A DNA stretch of 64,000 nucleotides from Periconia sp. R9002. Its lineage: Eukaryota; Ascomycota; Dothideomycetes; Pleosporales; Periconiaceae. How positions within the stretch are numbered: the first letter of the stretch is position 1; every line of letters starts with the position of its first letter. Both the position numbers and the translations under genes were made by a program. The stretch spans positions 677,042 to 741,041 of the forward strand of contig JAMAHW010000007.1 of NCBI GenBank assembly GCA_023627715.1. The letters are read 5' to 3'. Below the pieces are notes generated by a model. That model was given only the letters and a program-made list of their open reading frames with translations. It made no database searches and was not told where the DNA came from. This document shows positions 37,841-48,772 of the stretch, one piece after another.

Positions 37841-37960
37841 GTAGGTACAAAGTCATCTTGAAGTCATCGAGATACCACGTAGCGTGGTGAATCGCAATAC
37901 TGATCAAGTCCTGTAACTACTACCCCAGTTATCTGTAGCTAACTTTGTACCCGATATATG
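37841..37960 (+). mobile_element. Decayed introner-like element in gene-free DNA
   Basis: Starts GTAGGTACAAAGTC and ends ACTTTGTACCCGATATATG, so the terminal inverted repeat GGTACAAAGT/ACTTTGTACC is perfect here, but the acceptor AG has become TG. The core ATACCACGTAGCGTGGTG is an imperfect form of the family palindrome. No exon is recognisable on either side. Confidence 0.75.
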
Positions 37961-37962
37961 AC

Positions 37963-38059
37963 CTAAAATTCGCGAATAGGGTGATATAGTGAATTATGTA
38001 TATCTCAAAACGCTACACTACGTAGCGTCTTAATACTACTTCGTACTAGACGGATATAC
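37963..38059 (-). mobile_element. Second decayed introner-like element, tail to tail with the first
   Basis: On the minus strand it runs from GTATATCCGTCTAGTACGAAG to CGCGAATTTTAG, the same 3' end as the SDH1 copy at 52515-52635, with core ACGCTACGTAGTGTAGCG. Only two bases separate it from the oppositely oriented copy at 37841-37960. The middle has lost about 20 bases compared with full copies. Confidence 0.7.
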
Positions 38060-39718
38060 TTTACTATACATAGTTTTGGAATGACAAAATCCTTGTCCTT
38101 AGCTTTATATCCCATTTTCATAGAATGCTAATCAGAAGCCGTCTAAGGTACGTGGTTTATTTCCTGGAGAATCTGAAAACAATATGAGCAGCTTCTTGAG
38201 CCCTATTGACCTGACTCATGGGGCTACAACGTGGGATGAGACACACTCTTCCTGATCACTAATGACGAAGTTAATGAAACGAAAAGATCCAGACGCTCTT
38301 GTATGAACAGATATTCTCTTTGGTGCTAATCTTGTCATATTTCCGCAATTTAATAGCGTAGTTTGAGTTCATTGTCTATATCAATACTTTGAAAGATAGC
38401 ATAGGAATAAATATCATCATCCTCGTGTTGTATAGACTTGGAGTGGTCACCAGTAAAACGTAAAGACGATAAAAAATTACCTTTCACTATGAATTTGCAT
38501 GAGAAGATGCTGTTACACAGCAAATACAGGAAGTGATATTTAACAAGGGGGTACAAACTGAGTGAACTCATATCTATTGTTCAGTTTGATACATCTGTAA
38601 GCAAAGAGACTTGAGTCATGGGCTAGTTAAACTGGATAATTTCTACTGTGGTTAACTAATGGCACGTCGTCTAGCTATCTAAATTAGTCTGGTACTGACT
38701 AGGACAGGCAAACGAGTGTTATAGGTGATTTTGTGACACCCTACGAACGTTTTGGTGCATATTGAACCACCTTCGATAAGACCCTCGTTAACAAGGCTGG
38801 CCACATTGAAAAGCTGCTATCTCAAAACCTGGGTAGGCACTTGGAGAATTAGCTCGGAGCTGAAATTGAGACTTTTGTTGACAAATAAATGCATATCTCA
38901 TTGTGACTGAACGGCAATTCTTTTTTTCTGAAGGATTTGTGAGAATAGGTTAACCGATGATTTATTCTTTCCTGTCGACAAAAGTGCGTATGTCTATCGG
39001 CTACTTCCAATGCAACAAAATGCATTCGCAGTCTCCTGTTTCATACATGCGCATTTTCCAATGTCTATTCGAATATGATGGTTTCCACGAAAAAGTGGCC
39101 AAGTCCTGCCCGCAAGCGATTGTAATAAAAAGGAGATACTTTTCGTTATAAATGAGTACTTTATGCATAACCTTTTTTAGCAGATGAATTGTGAAGTACC
39201 CTATTAGCTATTCCACCGAAAATGTATAGCGAAATCAAAAACAAAACCATATCTGTAAGTCCGAACATGTCAAAAATCAGCACACATAAAGCTGAGAGTA
39301 CCGCCTTCAGGAAAAGCTTCACGAAGCATTCCGACGGTGAATGTATGATCATGCTATCCCCTTGTGTTTACATTACAAATTCCACACGCCAGGGGCTGGA
39401 GGTAGCGAGGGTCTTTTTGTGTGAAACCCATCGAGAAGACCAACATGTACCAATGACAGAGAAGAGCACGATTTCGAATTTTTCTTGTTTTCTTGGTGTA
39501 ATTCACGCAACTAGCCGGCAGGTAATCAATGGCATTGGCCTCTGACAGAGTGATAACTCGCCGAGACAGAAGGGAGAAACAGCTAGAGTATGGGAATTAT
39601 GATCAACGATTGAAGCCATGCTCGCATGTAAACCGCATATCACAAACCTGATGCATATGATGACAGAGAGCTTATAAAGCCACTTTGATTGAATCATGTT
39701 GGAACCCCGCCATTTTTC

Positions 39719-39741
39719 TCCACGTGCTCCACGTGCTCCAC
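39719..39741. promoter_or_regulatory. Tandem CACGTG E-boxes upstream of the homogentisate dioxygenase gene
   Basis: The 10-base unit CTCCACGTGC occurs twice in a row, giving two CACGTG palindromes 10 bases apart, 540 bases before the HGD start. CACGTG is the site of class B bHLH factors. That it works for HGD is inference from position. Confidence 0.35.
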
Positions 39742-40277
39742 AACGCCGGCCCGACATTATCCCTCGTAATAATTCAGAGGTCTAAACCTCCTCTAGTAAG
39801 CCCGAAAAGTGACCCCTCTCTACCGTCACCGGCAGTTGTGAACCTCACGCCAGGACACCCGCGGACTCTTTCGCGTGTTGCACTTAATGTCACAGAAGTG
39901 GCTTTCGTACACGCGATTTTTTGACAGGGCACGTGGCGCTCTTGTGGCTTGGAACGAGCATTGGCCCTGGAATATCTCGTAACAGTCCCTCTCCATGGCC
40001 CCACTATGATGGATCGTCACATCACGATAGCTGGACGCGTAGTGGAGTGGACGTGATCGTGAATGCTTGGAATGATGTGGGGTCGCTTACAATTCGCACA
40101 TTTTCATCATGCACAAGACCGTGTCAGCTTGTACCGTTCTTGGAGCCAGGGCCCCGATATCTATTTATCCATTGATTGTCCTTCGTGATATCTCTGCTTT
40201 ACGATCACTCCTGCTTGAATGGTCCGAGACGAACAGCAAAGGTATAATAGATAAAATCCGATAACAAGATCGTCATC

Positions 40278-42264
40278 ATGCCTGAGAAGCTATCAGATCC
40301 CCGTGAGTATCAAAAGATATTCCACTGGGCAGAAACTCAGAAGGATGGAACTATCCCCAGCTTCGCGACGAGAAAAAACGATCCATATGAAGTGAGTCGC
40401 AAAGGTCGTGCACCTTTCCCCTCCCCATCTTCGAATTATCAGTACATACCTCCTTTCATCTAGAGTTATGCGCCTAACAGCAATAGTACCAATCTGGATT
40501 CAATAACACGTTCGAGAGCGAAGCGATTCCGGGTACCATTCCTCGAGGCCAAAACTCGCCCAGATGTGTCAGATTCGGATTGTATGCCGAGCAGATGACT
40601 GCGACGGCATTTGTGGCACCTAGACATGTAAACAAGAAGGCTTGGTCAGTGAAACCTGCAAATTCCAGTCATACAAATGGCGCGGAACGGGCAAAATAAG
40701 AGCGAAAGGAAAATGTATTGCGCTCATGTGCTGACTGCTATGTTCTCAGGCTGTATCGGGCGCGACCCGCAGTTGCGCACCAAGGATTTGTAAGTACCTC
40801 CATGCAAAGTACAAGGACGGTGTATCGGAGGATGATATGTATTGCACGAATTCAATAGCATTCGTATTTTCTTTGATTAGTAGGGTACTAACTATACTGA
40901 CTAGACCGATCTTCCCGACAACGCTGATTCCGAATCTTGCTTTCTCCCACTCAACCCACGTGTCCATGTATCCCCTACACAACTAGCATGGCTACCATTT
41001 GACATCCCTAAATCGGGTAAAGTCGACTTCATATCCGGGCTCAAGACCATCGCCGGTTCCGGCGACCCCACGTTGCGAGAAGGTCTCGCGGTGCATACTT
41101 TCCTCTGCAATTCAGACATGGAGAAGCGCGCGTTTGTGAATTCGGATGGAGATTGGTTGATTGTTGCACAAGAGGGAACTTTGGATATCCAAACGGAATT
41201 TGGAATGTTGTATGTTCAGCCCGGCGAAATTGCTGTCATTCAACGAGGCCAAAGATTCAAGGTTGCGGTACCGGATGGTCAGACCAGAGGTTATATTTTG
41301 GAGATCTGGGGCTCGAATTTCCAGTTACCAGAACTGGGTACGTTGAAGATCACACATTTAAATCCGGTGAAGGTATGACTAACCATATGTAACAATCTAT
41401 AGGACCCTTGGGCGCAAATGGTCTTGCTAATGCACGCGATTTCTTACACCCTGTGGCCAAATACGAGATCGAGAAGGAGCAATGGGAAATTGTGTACAAG
41501 CTTGGAGGGAAATTCTTCAAATCGACGCAACAGCATAGCCCCTTCGACGTTGTGGCATGGCACGGGAATTATGTCCCGTACAAGTATGATTTGACCAAAT
41601 TTGTCAATGTTGGGTCCATTTCTGGTACGTGTGTCCTGGATTAATTCGAAAAGTTTCCCTGGAGAGGCAACTAATACTTTTGTTGCGATTAGTCGATCAT
41701 ATTGATCCTTCCATCTTCTGCGTCCTAACCGCACCATCGCGTGACCCGACTGCCCCCCTTGCAGATTTCTTGATATTCAGCCCGCGATGGGATGTTGCTA
41801 GCCACACCTACCGACCTCCTTATTACCATCGTAACGCGGCGTCCGAGCTCATGGGTCTCATCTATGGCGAGTACGCTGGAAGATCAGACGAGTTCCAGCC
41901 CGGTGGTGTTTCATTCGAATGTGGCTTTGTGCCCCACGGAGTTGGTAGGACACACCCTCTACATGCTTAAACATGCAAACCATACGAAGACTGCTAACAA
42001 TCTTTTCTAGCGTACGAAGAATTTAAAGCTGCCTCTGAGAATCCACCTCCTGAGATGCAGATTTCCAAGGATGCCATCGCCTTTATGATGGAGAGTTCGC
42101 GACCATTTACGATTACGAACTGGGCATGGAACAGCGACAAGAAGCACGAGCACAACCCTAAAATGTGGGATAACCTCGTTGATAACTTTAGCCAGCATGC
42201 GGAAGAGGTTGAGAAATTGCTCGCAGATGAAGTCAAGAAATTGGGATTGAAGAATGGGCAATAA
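40278..42264 (+). CDS. hmgA: Homogentisate 1,2-dioxygenase
   Basis: Seven exons: 40278-40391, 40487-40644, 40750-40789, 40905-41337, 41403-41624, 41693-41944, 42011-42264; 490 residues with all phases consistent. The enzyme uses non-haem iron and O2 to open the ring of homogentisate, giving maleylacetoacetate in phenylalanine and tyrosine breakdown. Family landmarks: YQSGFNNTFESEAIPG near residue 39, LYRARPAVAHQGF, FLPLNPRVHVSPTQLAW, QRGQRFKVAVPDG, VVAWHGNYVPYKYDL, and the metal-ligand stretch YYHRNAASELMGLIYGEY (His and Glu) with GFVPHG (His). The N-terminus is about 40 residues longer than the bacterial enzyme, as in other fungi. In Aspergillus the fahA and maiA genes are adjacent to hmgA; here they are absent on both sides. 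A TATA-like AAAGGTATAATAG lies about 40 bases before the ATG. Confidence 0.96.
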
Positions 42265-42403
42265 AGGGCCGTGAGCTGAGCGAAGAACGAAGTCTATTCG
42301 GGTAGATAGGATAATGACGGTCTATGTATATGTTTATGTAGCAATTGAAATCAAATTCTATTACACTGACCTTTGGAGTTTTGGGCCGACCACCTCCCGG
42401 TCT

Positions 42404-44004
42404 TCACAACTTCGTCGGAAACCTCACGCGAAGGAACTGATTCGGCCACGCGATATCAATCCCGAGCTCCCAGGCGACTTTGAGCACCCATTCAGGCTCT
42501 CGCATGAATTGTCTCGCCACCAAAATGACATCCGCCATTGGATCCTTCCCATCACTTGAATTGGTCATTTTCAAAGCCGCCTTGGCTTCCTTTGCAATCT
42601 CCGCATTGTCGACTGACTGTTGCGCCCCAGTGGCACCGCCCTCCTCAAGAATATCTCGCGCTTGCTCTGCTTCCGTGATCAGACCTACGGCCCCAATGAA
42701 CAAGTTCAAGTTCTCCTTTTTGAGCTCCGAACGGATTCGAGACGCGATTCGGGTCTGATAATCTTTGGAGTCGAACATGTTGATCTGCTGTTGGGGATGG
42801 TTGCCACCACTGCTCACATCTAGTAGATCAACTCCGAGACCCGGTAGTAACTTGGCCAGTCGGATCGAGCTCTCAACATCAAAGCTGCCAAATTTCTTAC
42901 CCAATTCCGTCTCTTCCATCCACTCAGTCGAACTGATTCGCAGGAACAGCGGCATCTGATCCGGAATAACTTTCCTAATCGCCTCGATGATTTCAACTAA
43001 CATGCGCGTGCGATTCTCGAAGCTCCCACCATAACGATCCGTTCGTTGATTCGTTATTGGCGAGAGGAACTGGTGGAGGAGATAGCCATGCGCGGCATGG
43101 ATCTCAATGACCTGGACACCAGCCTTGACAGCTCTGTCAGCCGCGCTCGCCCAGTCCTGAACCAATTGTCCGATCTCTTCCTCCGTGAAAGCCTTGGGTG
43201 CCTAGATTCGCGCATTCAAAGTCAGTTCCATTCAACCTGAGGATATTGCAAAGGGTGATCAAGGTCCCAGAACGCCACGTTAGGTGGTATCTTGATACTA
43301 CTTGATACTTGGAAGAAATGTGCCCGGGAAAAACATACCCAGAACCCCCCGCTCTCATCGCTGTTCTTTTTACCGTCCCAACTCCATTCATCTCCGCCCA
43401 TGGGACCTTTCACGTCCTCTGGCCACCCGCCCACATCAGTCCCGGCACGAACGCTGATTTTTCTCCCTGGCGTACTGAACGAGACCCATGGTGGACAGGT
43501 ACTTCCTTTACGGCCGGCATGCGCCAGTTGAATAGCACTAATTGCGCCTTGGCTCTTGATAAAGTCGGAAACACGGCGCAGGGCCGGAATCTGCGCGTCG
43601 CTCCAGAGACCTGGACAGTTGGGCGAGATGCGTCCGTTGGGCTGTACGCCTGAAGCTTCCACCATGACCAGGCCTGCGCCTTTCAACGCATAATGACCGA
43701 GCGTGGCAATGTGATAATCGGTTAGAGCACCTGCTTCTGGGCCAGTTGGCGCGGTGGAGTATTGGCACCTTTTTGGATGAGATGTTAATTTAGAGTGTTG
43801 TGGATGGGGAGTGGATACAACATACATGGGTGCGACCAGGATTCGATTTTTGAGGGTCACTCCTCTGATAGTGAGTGGCTTGAAGAGCGTGGGGATATGG
43901 CTTTGCTCTTGAGCACTGGGCAAGGGCGTGCCTGGGGAATTGATCTGTTGGGGGGTGAAGTAGGGGATGCCTGGAACCCCTGGGTTGTCATTGAAAGGTG
44001 CCAT
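42404..44004 (-). CDS. NADH:flavin oxidoreductase (Old Yellow Enzyme family, YqjM-like class)
   Basis: Three exons: 44004-43826, 43768-43339, 43201-42404; 468 residues. FMN enzymes of this TIM-barrel family reduce activated double bonds of enones; the substrate here is unknown. Landmarks: TLFKPLTIRGVTLKNRILVAPM joined by splicing to CQYST, QLAHAGRKGS, EIHAAHGYLLHQFLSP, NQRTDRYGGSFENR, and the C-terminal ADVILVARQFMREPEW. CQYS after the first strand and AHAGRK are typical of the thermophilic-like class that includes B. subtilis YqjM. The second intron (43202-43338) contains an introner-like element. The gene converges on HGD with only 139 bases between the stop codons. The start gives MAPFNDNPG; the frame is open further upstream but without family resemblance. 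Confidence 0.9.
43202..43338 (-). mobile_element. Introner-like element, intron 2 of the flavin oxidoreductase gene
   Basis: 137 bases from GTATGTTTTTCCC to GCGCGAATCTAG on the minus strand. The shared part begins at CTTCCAAGTATCAAG; TATCAAGTAG followed by TATCAAGATACC shows a short internal duplication. The core palindrome has decayed to ATACCACCTAACGTGGCG, while GTTGAATGGAACTGACTTTG keeps the 3' half. It is the most diverged copy that still works as an intron by phase. Confidence 0.8.
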
Positions 44005-44525
44005 CTCTGCAACTGTATTCGCTTCTACTACTCCAGAGGTGCTGTCTATGGTTTGGACAATGTGTTCCACCTTGATGGAAAGGAGAGAAAAGTGAGACTG
44101 ATGGCGGGGCTCAAGCGTCTGAAGTTCGTGCACCTTTCAGAATTTTCAAGCTTGTTGCTGCTGGGAAAATAGGATGCTATCAATATGTGAAGAGTTTATA
44201 GTCAGTCCAATTGTGTATTTGTAAGACGTCTGCTAACGAACTAGGCCACTCGAGTCACGTTATAAGTAGCAACCGAGGTACGGTGAGCTTTGATTTTTAA
44301 TCCATGTAGGTTGTTCGTGTGGGGGTCCTTGCCAGTTTAGTGAAGTGCATTTAGAGCGTGGTGTAGCTGCTCAGCTTCGAACCACCGAAGAACAAAGCGA
44401 TTAAATGGCGAGGTTCACCACTTAGTAAAGTCCTCGCAACATTGTATCAGGGGTGTTATCATTGGTGGGCAGGTATCATTAAATTTCATTCCATTTCGTA
44501 TCATGAAGTCATATGTTCCTTTGGT
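44005..44525. other. Intergenic region
   Basis: Promoter side of the flavin oxidoreductase gene and 3' flank of the CsbD-like gene. No coding sequence or repeat seen. Confidence 0.5.
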
Positions 44526-44899
44526 TTACTGCTTCTTTGATTCAGCACCCTCTTTTTGCATCCCTTCGCAGCCAACTAAACTCCCTGCCTTCTCTTCGAT
44601 GCCTCCAAATCCCGAATCTTTGGGGTCTCGCTTCTGGCTTGCTGCCTTCATTGCATCTACGGCTTTTGTCTTGTCCTCTGCACCTGATGCTTTCCAGTTT
44701 TCCAGTCCTGTCACACTGCCAACGGTTTCCTGTCAAGCAGCGTTAGTGAATTTATGGCCTAATACCATGTGGATAAAACAAAAGGGGTGCTGGTGATGGA
44801 ATTGTAGGAGAGCGGGTTTGGCAAACGTACCTCGGCAGCACCCTTCACGTACTGCGCATGGCTGGACACAAGACCGGGGGTGTTCTGGTTGGAAGACAT
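44526..44899 (-). CDS. CsbD-like small stress protein
   Basis: Two exons, 44899-44831 and 44729-44526, joined in phase 0 across a 101-base intron; 90 residues. CsbD-like proteins are small, charged, largely unstructured proteins induced by stress; a fungal relative has been described as binding cruciform DNA. Visible signs are VKGAAEETVGSVTG across the junction, ENWKASGAEDKTKA and a Lys/Glu-rich C-terminus (GAESKKQ). The VKGxxxExxG-type pattern is the family hallmark. There is no signal peptide. The exact role in this fungus is unknown. Confidence 0.78.
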
Positions 44900-45629
44900 G
44901 ATGAGATTGTTCTTTGGAGTTTGAAATGGGGAGTTGCGGAAGGCTTTGGTATGGGTAGATATTTTAGATGAGATGAATAGGCGGATAGTTGTAGTTATGA
45001 GAAGGTGAGCTTGGTCTATTAAGTACTTATTGATGCTGAAAGAGCATGACGTCACGTTGGAGTCTCTGATGCAAGCACTCATCATATTGAGCCACAAATT
45101 GAGATCCCTTAAGTAATCAAAATCAGACATTCAGATCGGATGGAAGCTCCTGCATCGAACGCACTGTCAACACTCTTTTGGTGTTTGGCCAATGGTCCTG
45201 TACAGACCTACTTTTGTGTGTGTGACCGGCACACAACCGCTACATACCATCTGAGACATGTCATGATTAATGATGCGTCACTTTACCAACATTAATGGGA
45301 ATATATCGCGTATTTGACGCCCTAGCTGTCATATGTGTAGTGGTTGGGGTAAAGGCTAGGAATGGTTTGGAGACTGAGGAGTAGGAGGCGGGTCGTCCCT
45401 TGCAGTAGCCAAATCCAGGTAGAGGGTTTTCTCCGATCGCTTCCCCGCCGTCATCCAAAGCTCGTCTCTCCACCACAACACCACGCGACCATCATGATCC
45501 AATGGTCTGTATGACATTCTGAAGCTGTAGTGCATCTTCTCCAATGGTGCCTAAGTAGGAATCTAGTCATGTTAGCAAGCTAGCGCTCACCTTCCCGAGC
45601 TTTGCACTTCCTCTTTTCTTCTGCGCGCC
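44900..45629. other. Divergent promoter region between the CsbD-like gene and NPR3
   Basis: 730 bases holding both promoters. I see no extra gene; short open frames on the minus strand have no family pattern. Confidence 0.5.
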
Positions 45630-48269
45630 ATGGCGCTGCCACTTCCACCCGCCTCCAACCTACACGCCATCCTCCTCGTTACCAAATCACGATCGCTCGG
45701 ACCCCGTTTAATCTTTCATTACCCACCGCTCTCTCCCGCTTCAGTGCTCTCGACGCAGAAGGCACCCGCTTGGTATGGCGCCGAGACCTCGACTGGGAGC
45801 GTGGGAGACTCCAACAGCTCGAGCAGCGATTGGGACAGTAGCACAGAGAATGACGGTCCTGATGATGACGCTGACGCCGGCAGCCGAACAAGTGGTGGCA
45901 GGGGTTCTGGAAAAACGGGGAATAGCCACAGTCATCGGGGTGACAAGGACGGCAAATTGAGGCCTGGCGTTGCTGGGGCCTGGGGCAGACAAGAGAGTAT
46001 AGACGAAGAAGATGCTGAAGCCGAAGGGCATGGAGACCACAGCGAAAAGGATAGGAATGGAAAATCCAAAGGCGGGGACCATGATTGGGATACGGTGCTG
46101 GGCTTCAAGGTTGATGCGCTCGAGAAAATGCTTTGCCCCGATCGAGCTTTCAACAAGAGAAAATTTGAATTAGGAGTAGAAAGCGTGGTATTTGTGGGTG
46201 CGCCCATGTTCGTGAGAGATGATGGATTATGGAAAAAAAGGAAGAAGAGACGCAAGCGAGAAAAGAATAAAGGTGACGGCGAGTCTTTGGCGAATTCTAC
46301 TGACGACAAATCCGATGAGGAAGATGAGAGTGCAAAGGATGAAAGACCATTGATCAAAAAGAACTCTTCCTTCATATTCCCTCCAGGTTTTGAACCGGGT
46401 TACGGCCACGATCTCATGGTATCAGAACCCCCCTCGGTCGCGCCATCAGAGGTAGGATCAGAGACCAGGAGCAACTCGACTACAAACGACAATCCCGACA
46501 TGACTATGTTCAACATTGTATTTGTGCTGAACCCCCCAGCTTTAGAATATCAGCTTCGCGTGAAAGATATCTACGACAATGTGACGAAGAAATTTGCAAA
46601 GGCTCTGAAATATGAGCAGGCGCGTTTCCAATACGTCTGGAGGGAATCTAAACGGATCATTGACGTCAAACAACGCGCCAAAGAGCGAAATGAGTCTTTA
46701 ACGGGGACATGGCAAAAGATTATCAGTACCTCACCGTTAGCAAAGTCTATCAGCACATTATTCGAAGCAGTGTCCCACGAAAGGATAGCACACATACATT
46801 TTGACGCCTCTTTCAACTCATCCTTCCAGATTCCTCAAGCTGATTCGACGCCATATCTCCCCAATGCCTTGGAACCACAGATGCCAGGCCTTTGGCTCAC
46901 AACCTCCAATGTTGTCGCCGACGATGATGACGGGGCACCGATGACGCAACATGCCGCTCTTTTGCTCCTTGATGACCCTGAAGTCATCATCAAAGACCTC
47001 TTGAGTTCAGGAGATAAGAACTATGCGGCCATCCTTACTTTCTACATTCGTAGCATCGTCCCTACCAAATCCCTCCTTAAAATATCTGTAAAGCAGAAGA
47101 TCTCCGCCGAGGATATGGAGTACATAGCTACACATCTCGTTTATTGGCGCCGTGCCCGCCTCATTGCACCTCTACATCCACGAGATACATATATCGTGTC
47201 GCCAAACGCCGATCTTTCGCACTTGCAACCAGCTACCGCTGCATACGCCGCACGTTTCTCCACTTTGCCATCCCTCCCTAAAATGCTCTCTCTTCTTTCT
47301 GGAACACCCAAACCTTACCGCTTCTTCATTCCGACAGCGGACCACAAGGATGCGTACATGGATATCTTAGCATGGCTCATGCGTGGTGGATGGGTGACAC
47401 AATTGCGAACTTTCGCATGGGTGCGCGTCTCGGCCGAGATCAAGGAACGTGTGGCCAAGGATATGGACAAAGAAGAGACAGCACGAAAGGCACGAGAGGA
47501 AGAGCAAAGGGAAATGGAAACGTTGGGTGAATCCATCCTTTGGGACAAGCGATCCAGCTTTCTCTCGGCGGGATCAAATAGGCCGGGGACCCCGCTTCGC
47601 AAATCAAGGCGAGATCGAGATAGGGAGGGATCAGAAGACGGAGTCGATGTGCTCAGCCCCAGGATCGGAGCAACAGGATGGAGAGGTAGTCCCGCTCGTG
47701 CAGCAAGCGACGCGGGAAGTGCCAGTTCTTCGCGGACGGCCATTCTCTACAATTCTGCACGACCATCCTCGCCAGCTCTAACAACTTCACATTCGCGAGA
47801 TAACATTGCGACGGCCGCTGCGAATTTGCCCCATCGTCCTTCACCTCTTCACCTCAAAGCGACATCGCCGTCTCGTCTCTCATCTCAATCTCAAGCTCAT
47901 TCCCACACACAGCGTGAACACCCTCTGTCCCCAACATCGCCCTCTACACTGACTCCTGGTGCTCACTCATCTACGATGCTACCTCCCCCTGCGTTGTCGC
48001 CAACTCAACCAGCCCAGAAATACACGCCCAGCGTCATATTATCTCCGCAGAAAGCAAGCTCAACCGAAGCTCGATGGCTCGAAGAAATTGCGAAAGGTTT
48101 TGATGACGACGATCTCAGAGAGCATTGGCCCATGTTGTTGAAGTATTTTGATGGGAAACATGCGATCGAGGACATCTGTCCCAGAGAGGGCATCAAGAGA
48201 GGTAAAGTAGCAGCGTTGGTGAATGCAGTGAAGGAAAGAGGCTGGCTGGTTGTTGTGCGACATTGGTAA
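45630..48269 (+). CDS. NPR3: NPR3, nitrogen permease regulator 3 (SEACIT/GATOR1 subunit)
   Basis: Intronless, 879 residues. NPR3 works with NPR2 and IML1 at the vacuole as a GTPase-activating complex that switches off TORC1 when amino acids are scarce. The N-terminal longin-like part starts HAILLVTKSRSLGPRLIFHYPP (residues 11-32), the family signature. It is followed by an acidic, Ser-rich disordered insert (about 45-150), the conserved WDTVLGFKVDALEKMLCP, a lysine-rich loop, FNIVFVLNPPALEYQLRVKDIYDNV, and later LVYWRRARLIAPLHPRD. A disordered Ser/Pro-rich stretch precedes the C-terminal winged-helix region (LLKYFDGKHAIEDICPREG near residue 840). The length and order match other Pezizomycotina NPR3 proteins. 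The ATG is the first one in frame. Confidence 0.93.
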   Translation: MALPLPPASNLHAILLVTKSRSLGPRLIFHYPPLSPASVLSTQKAPAWYGAETSTGSVGDSNSSSSDWDSSTENDGPDDDADAGSRTSGGRGSGKTGNSHSHRGDKDGKLRPGVAGAWGRQESIDEEDAEAEGHGDHSEKDRNGKSKGGDHDWDTVLGFKVDALEKMLCPDRAFNKRKFELGVESVVFVGAPMFVRDDGLWKKRKKRRKREKNKGDGESLANSTDDKSDEEDESAKDERPLIKKNSSFIFPPGFEPGYGHDLMVSEPPSVAPSEVGSETRSNSTTNDNPDMTMFNIVFVLNPPALEYQLRVKDIYDNVTKKFAKALKYEQARFQYVWRESKRIIDVKQRAKERNESLTGTWQKIISTSPLAKSISTLFEAVSHERIAHIHFDASFNSSFQIPQADSTPYLPNALEPQMPGLWLTTSNVVADDDDGAPMTQHAALLLLDDPEVIIKDLLSSGDKNYAAILTFYIRSIVPTKSLLKISVKQKISAEDMEYIATHLVYWRRARLIAPLHPRDTYIVSPNADLSHLQPATAAYAARFSTLPSLPKMLSLLSGTPKPYRFFIPTADHKDAYMDILAWLMRGGWVTQLRTFAWVRVSAEIKERVAKDMDKEETARKAREEEQREMETLGESILWDKRSSFLSAGSNRPGTPLRKSRRDRDREGSEDGVDVLSPRIGATGWRGSPARAASDAGSASSSRTAILYNSARPSSPALTTSHSRDNIATAAANLPHRPSPLHLKATSPSRLSSQSQAHSHTQREHPLSPTSPSTLTPGAHSSTMLPPPALSPTQPAQKYTPSVILSPQKASSTEARWLEEIAKGFDDDDLREHWPMLLKYFDGKHAIEDICPREGIKRGKVAALVNAVKERGWLVVVRHW

Positions 48270-48427
48270 CATAGGAGGAGAGAGAAATATAATGCGGTGA
48301 ACCATTAGACAAATCTACCTAGCGTAATGTAATGTAATATACCAGCCTGTAGCGATAGATGTCGTTTTGCGATATTTCCAAGGTTAGAGGCTGGTTGTCA
48401 CGAAGGCTCCCCTAACAAACCAAAACA

Positions 48428-48772
48428 TCATACCCACTTGGTCGAACCAGGCTTTGCAATAGCCTTGATCCCCCGCGTAGTGTACAGCTTCATCCTTCGC
48501 TTCAACGTCAAATTCTTCTCCTTCTCCCGCGTACCGTCTTTGGCGAATCCATCGTCATAGGAAGATTGACCGATGATCTCTTTCTTAATGTCGGGAATGA
48601 ATAGTTGCTTTGCGACAGGGTCGTGGATCATTCCAGTGACGGGGTCGTGTACTAATTTGTTTTTCGTATCATTGCGGTCGACAGTTTCTCGTGGCTGAGT
48701 CTGGCAATTGTTACCACTGTTAGAATATGCATACTCGCTTGTGGTCCCGACCAATGCGCCTCTGCAGAGCAT
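48428..48772 (-). CDS. Hypothetical protein, 3' end well defined, 5' end uncertain
   Basis: An open frame of 114 codons ending at 48428. The last 75 residues look like real protein: LVHDPVTGMIHDPVAKQLF, then KKEIIGQSSYDDGFAKDG and a basic tail KNLTLKRRMKLYTTRGIKA. I do not recognise the family. The first 25 codons (from the ATG at 48772) look less convincing and contain a good branch-acceptor pair (TTCTAACAG, then CAATTGCCAG at about 48703), so the true start may be on an upstream exon I could not identify. Confidence 0.35.
   Translation of the reverse strand: MLCRGALVGTTSEYAYSNSGNNCQTQPRETVDRNDTKNKLVHDPVTGMIHDPVAKQLFIPDIKKEIIGQSSYDDGFAKDGTREKEKNLTLKRRMKLYTTRGIKAIAKPGSTKWV

Larger units (their letters stand above)
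29633..40277. other. Gene-poor region of 10.6 kb
   Basis: I find no supportable protein gene. The first two thirds have ordinary base composition with C/T- and G/A-skewed stretches and microsatellites: GCAA (30877-30902), CT (32584-32606), GTAT (about 33333-33370). From about 36900 to 39700 the sequence is richer in A and T and holds a pair of decayed introner-like copies (37841-38059). Open frames of 60-130 codons here overlap on both strands and show no family pattern. Confidence 0.45.

Noticed and set aside
43222..43338. Coding extension of flavin oxidoreductase exon 2 to the stop at 43222
   Set aside because: The residues after GGFW are introner sequence; splicing at 43338/43202 restores APKAFTEEEI as in the family.
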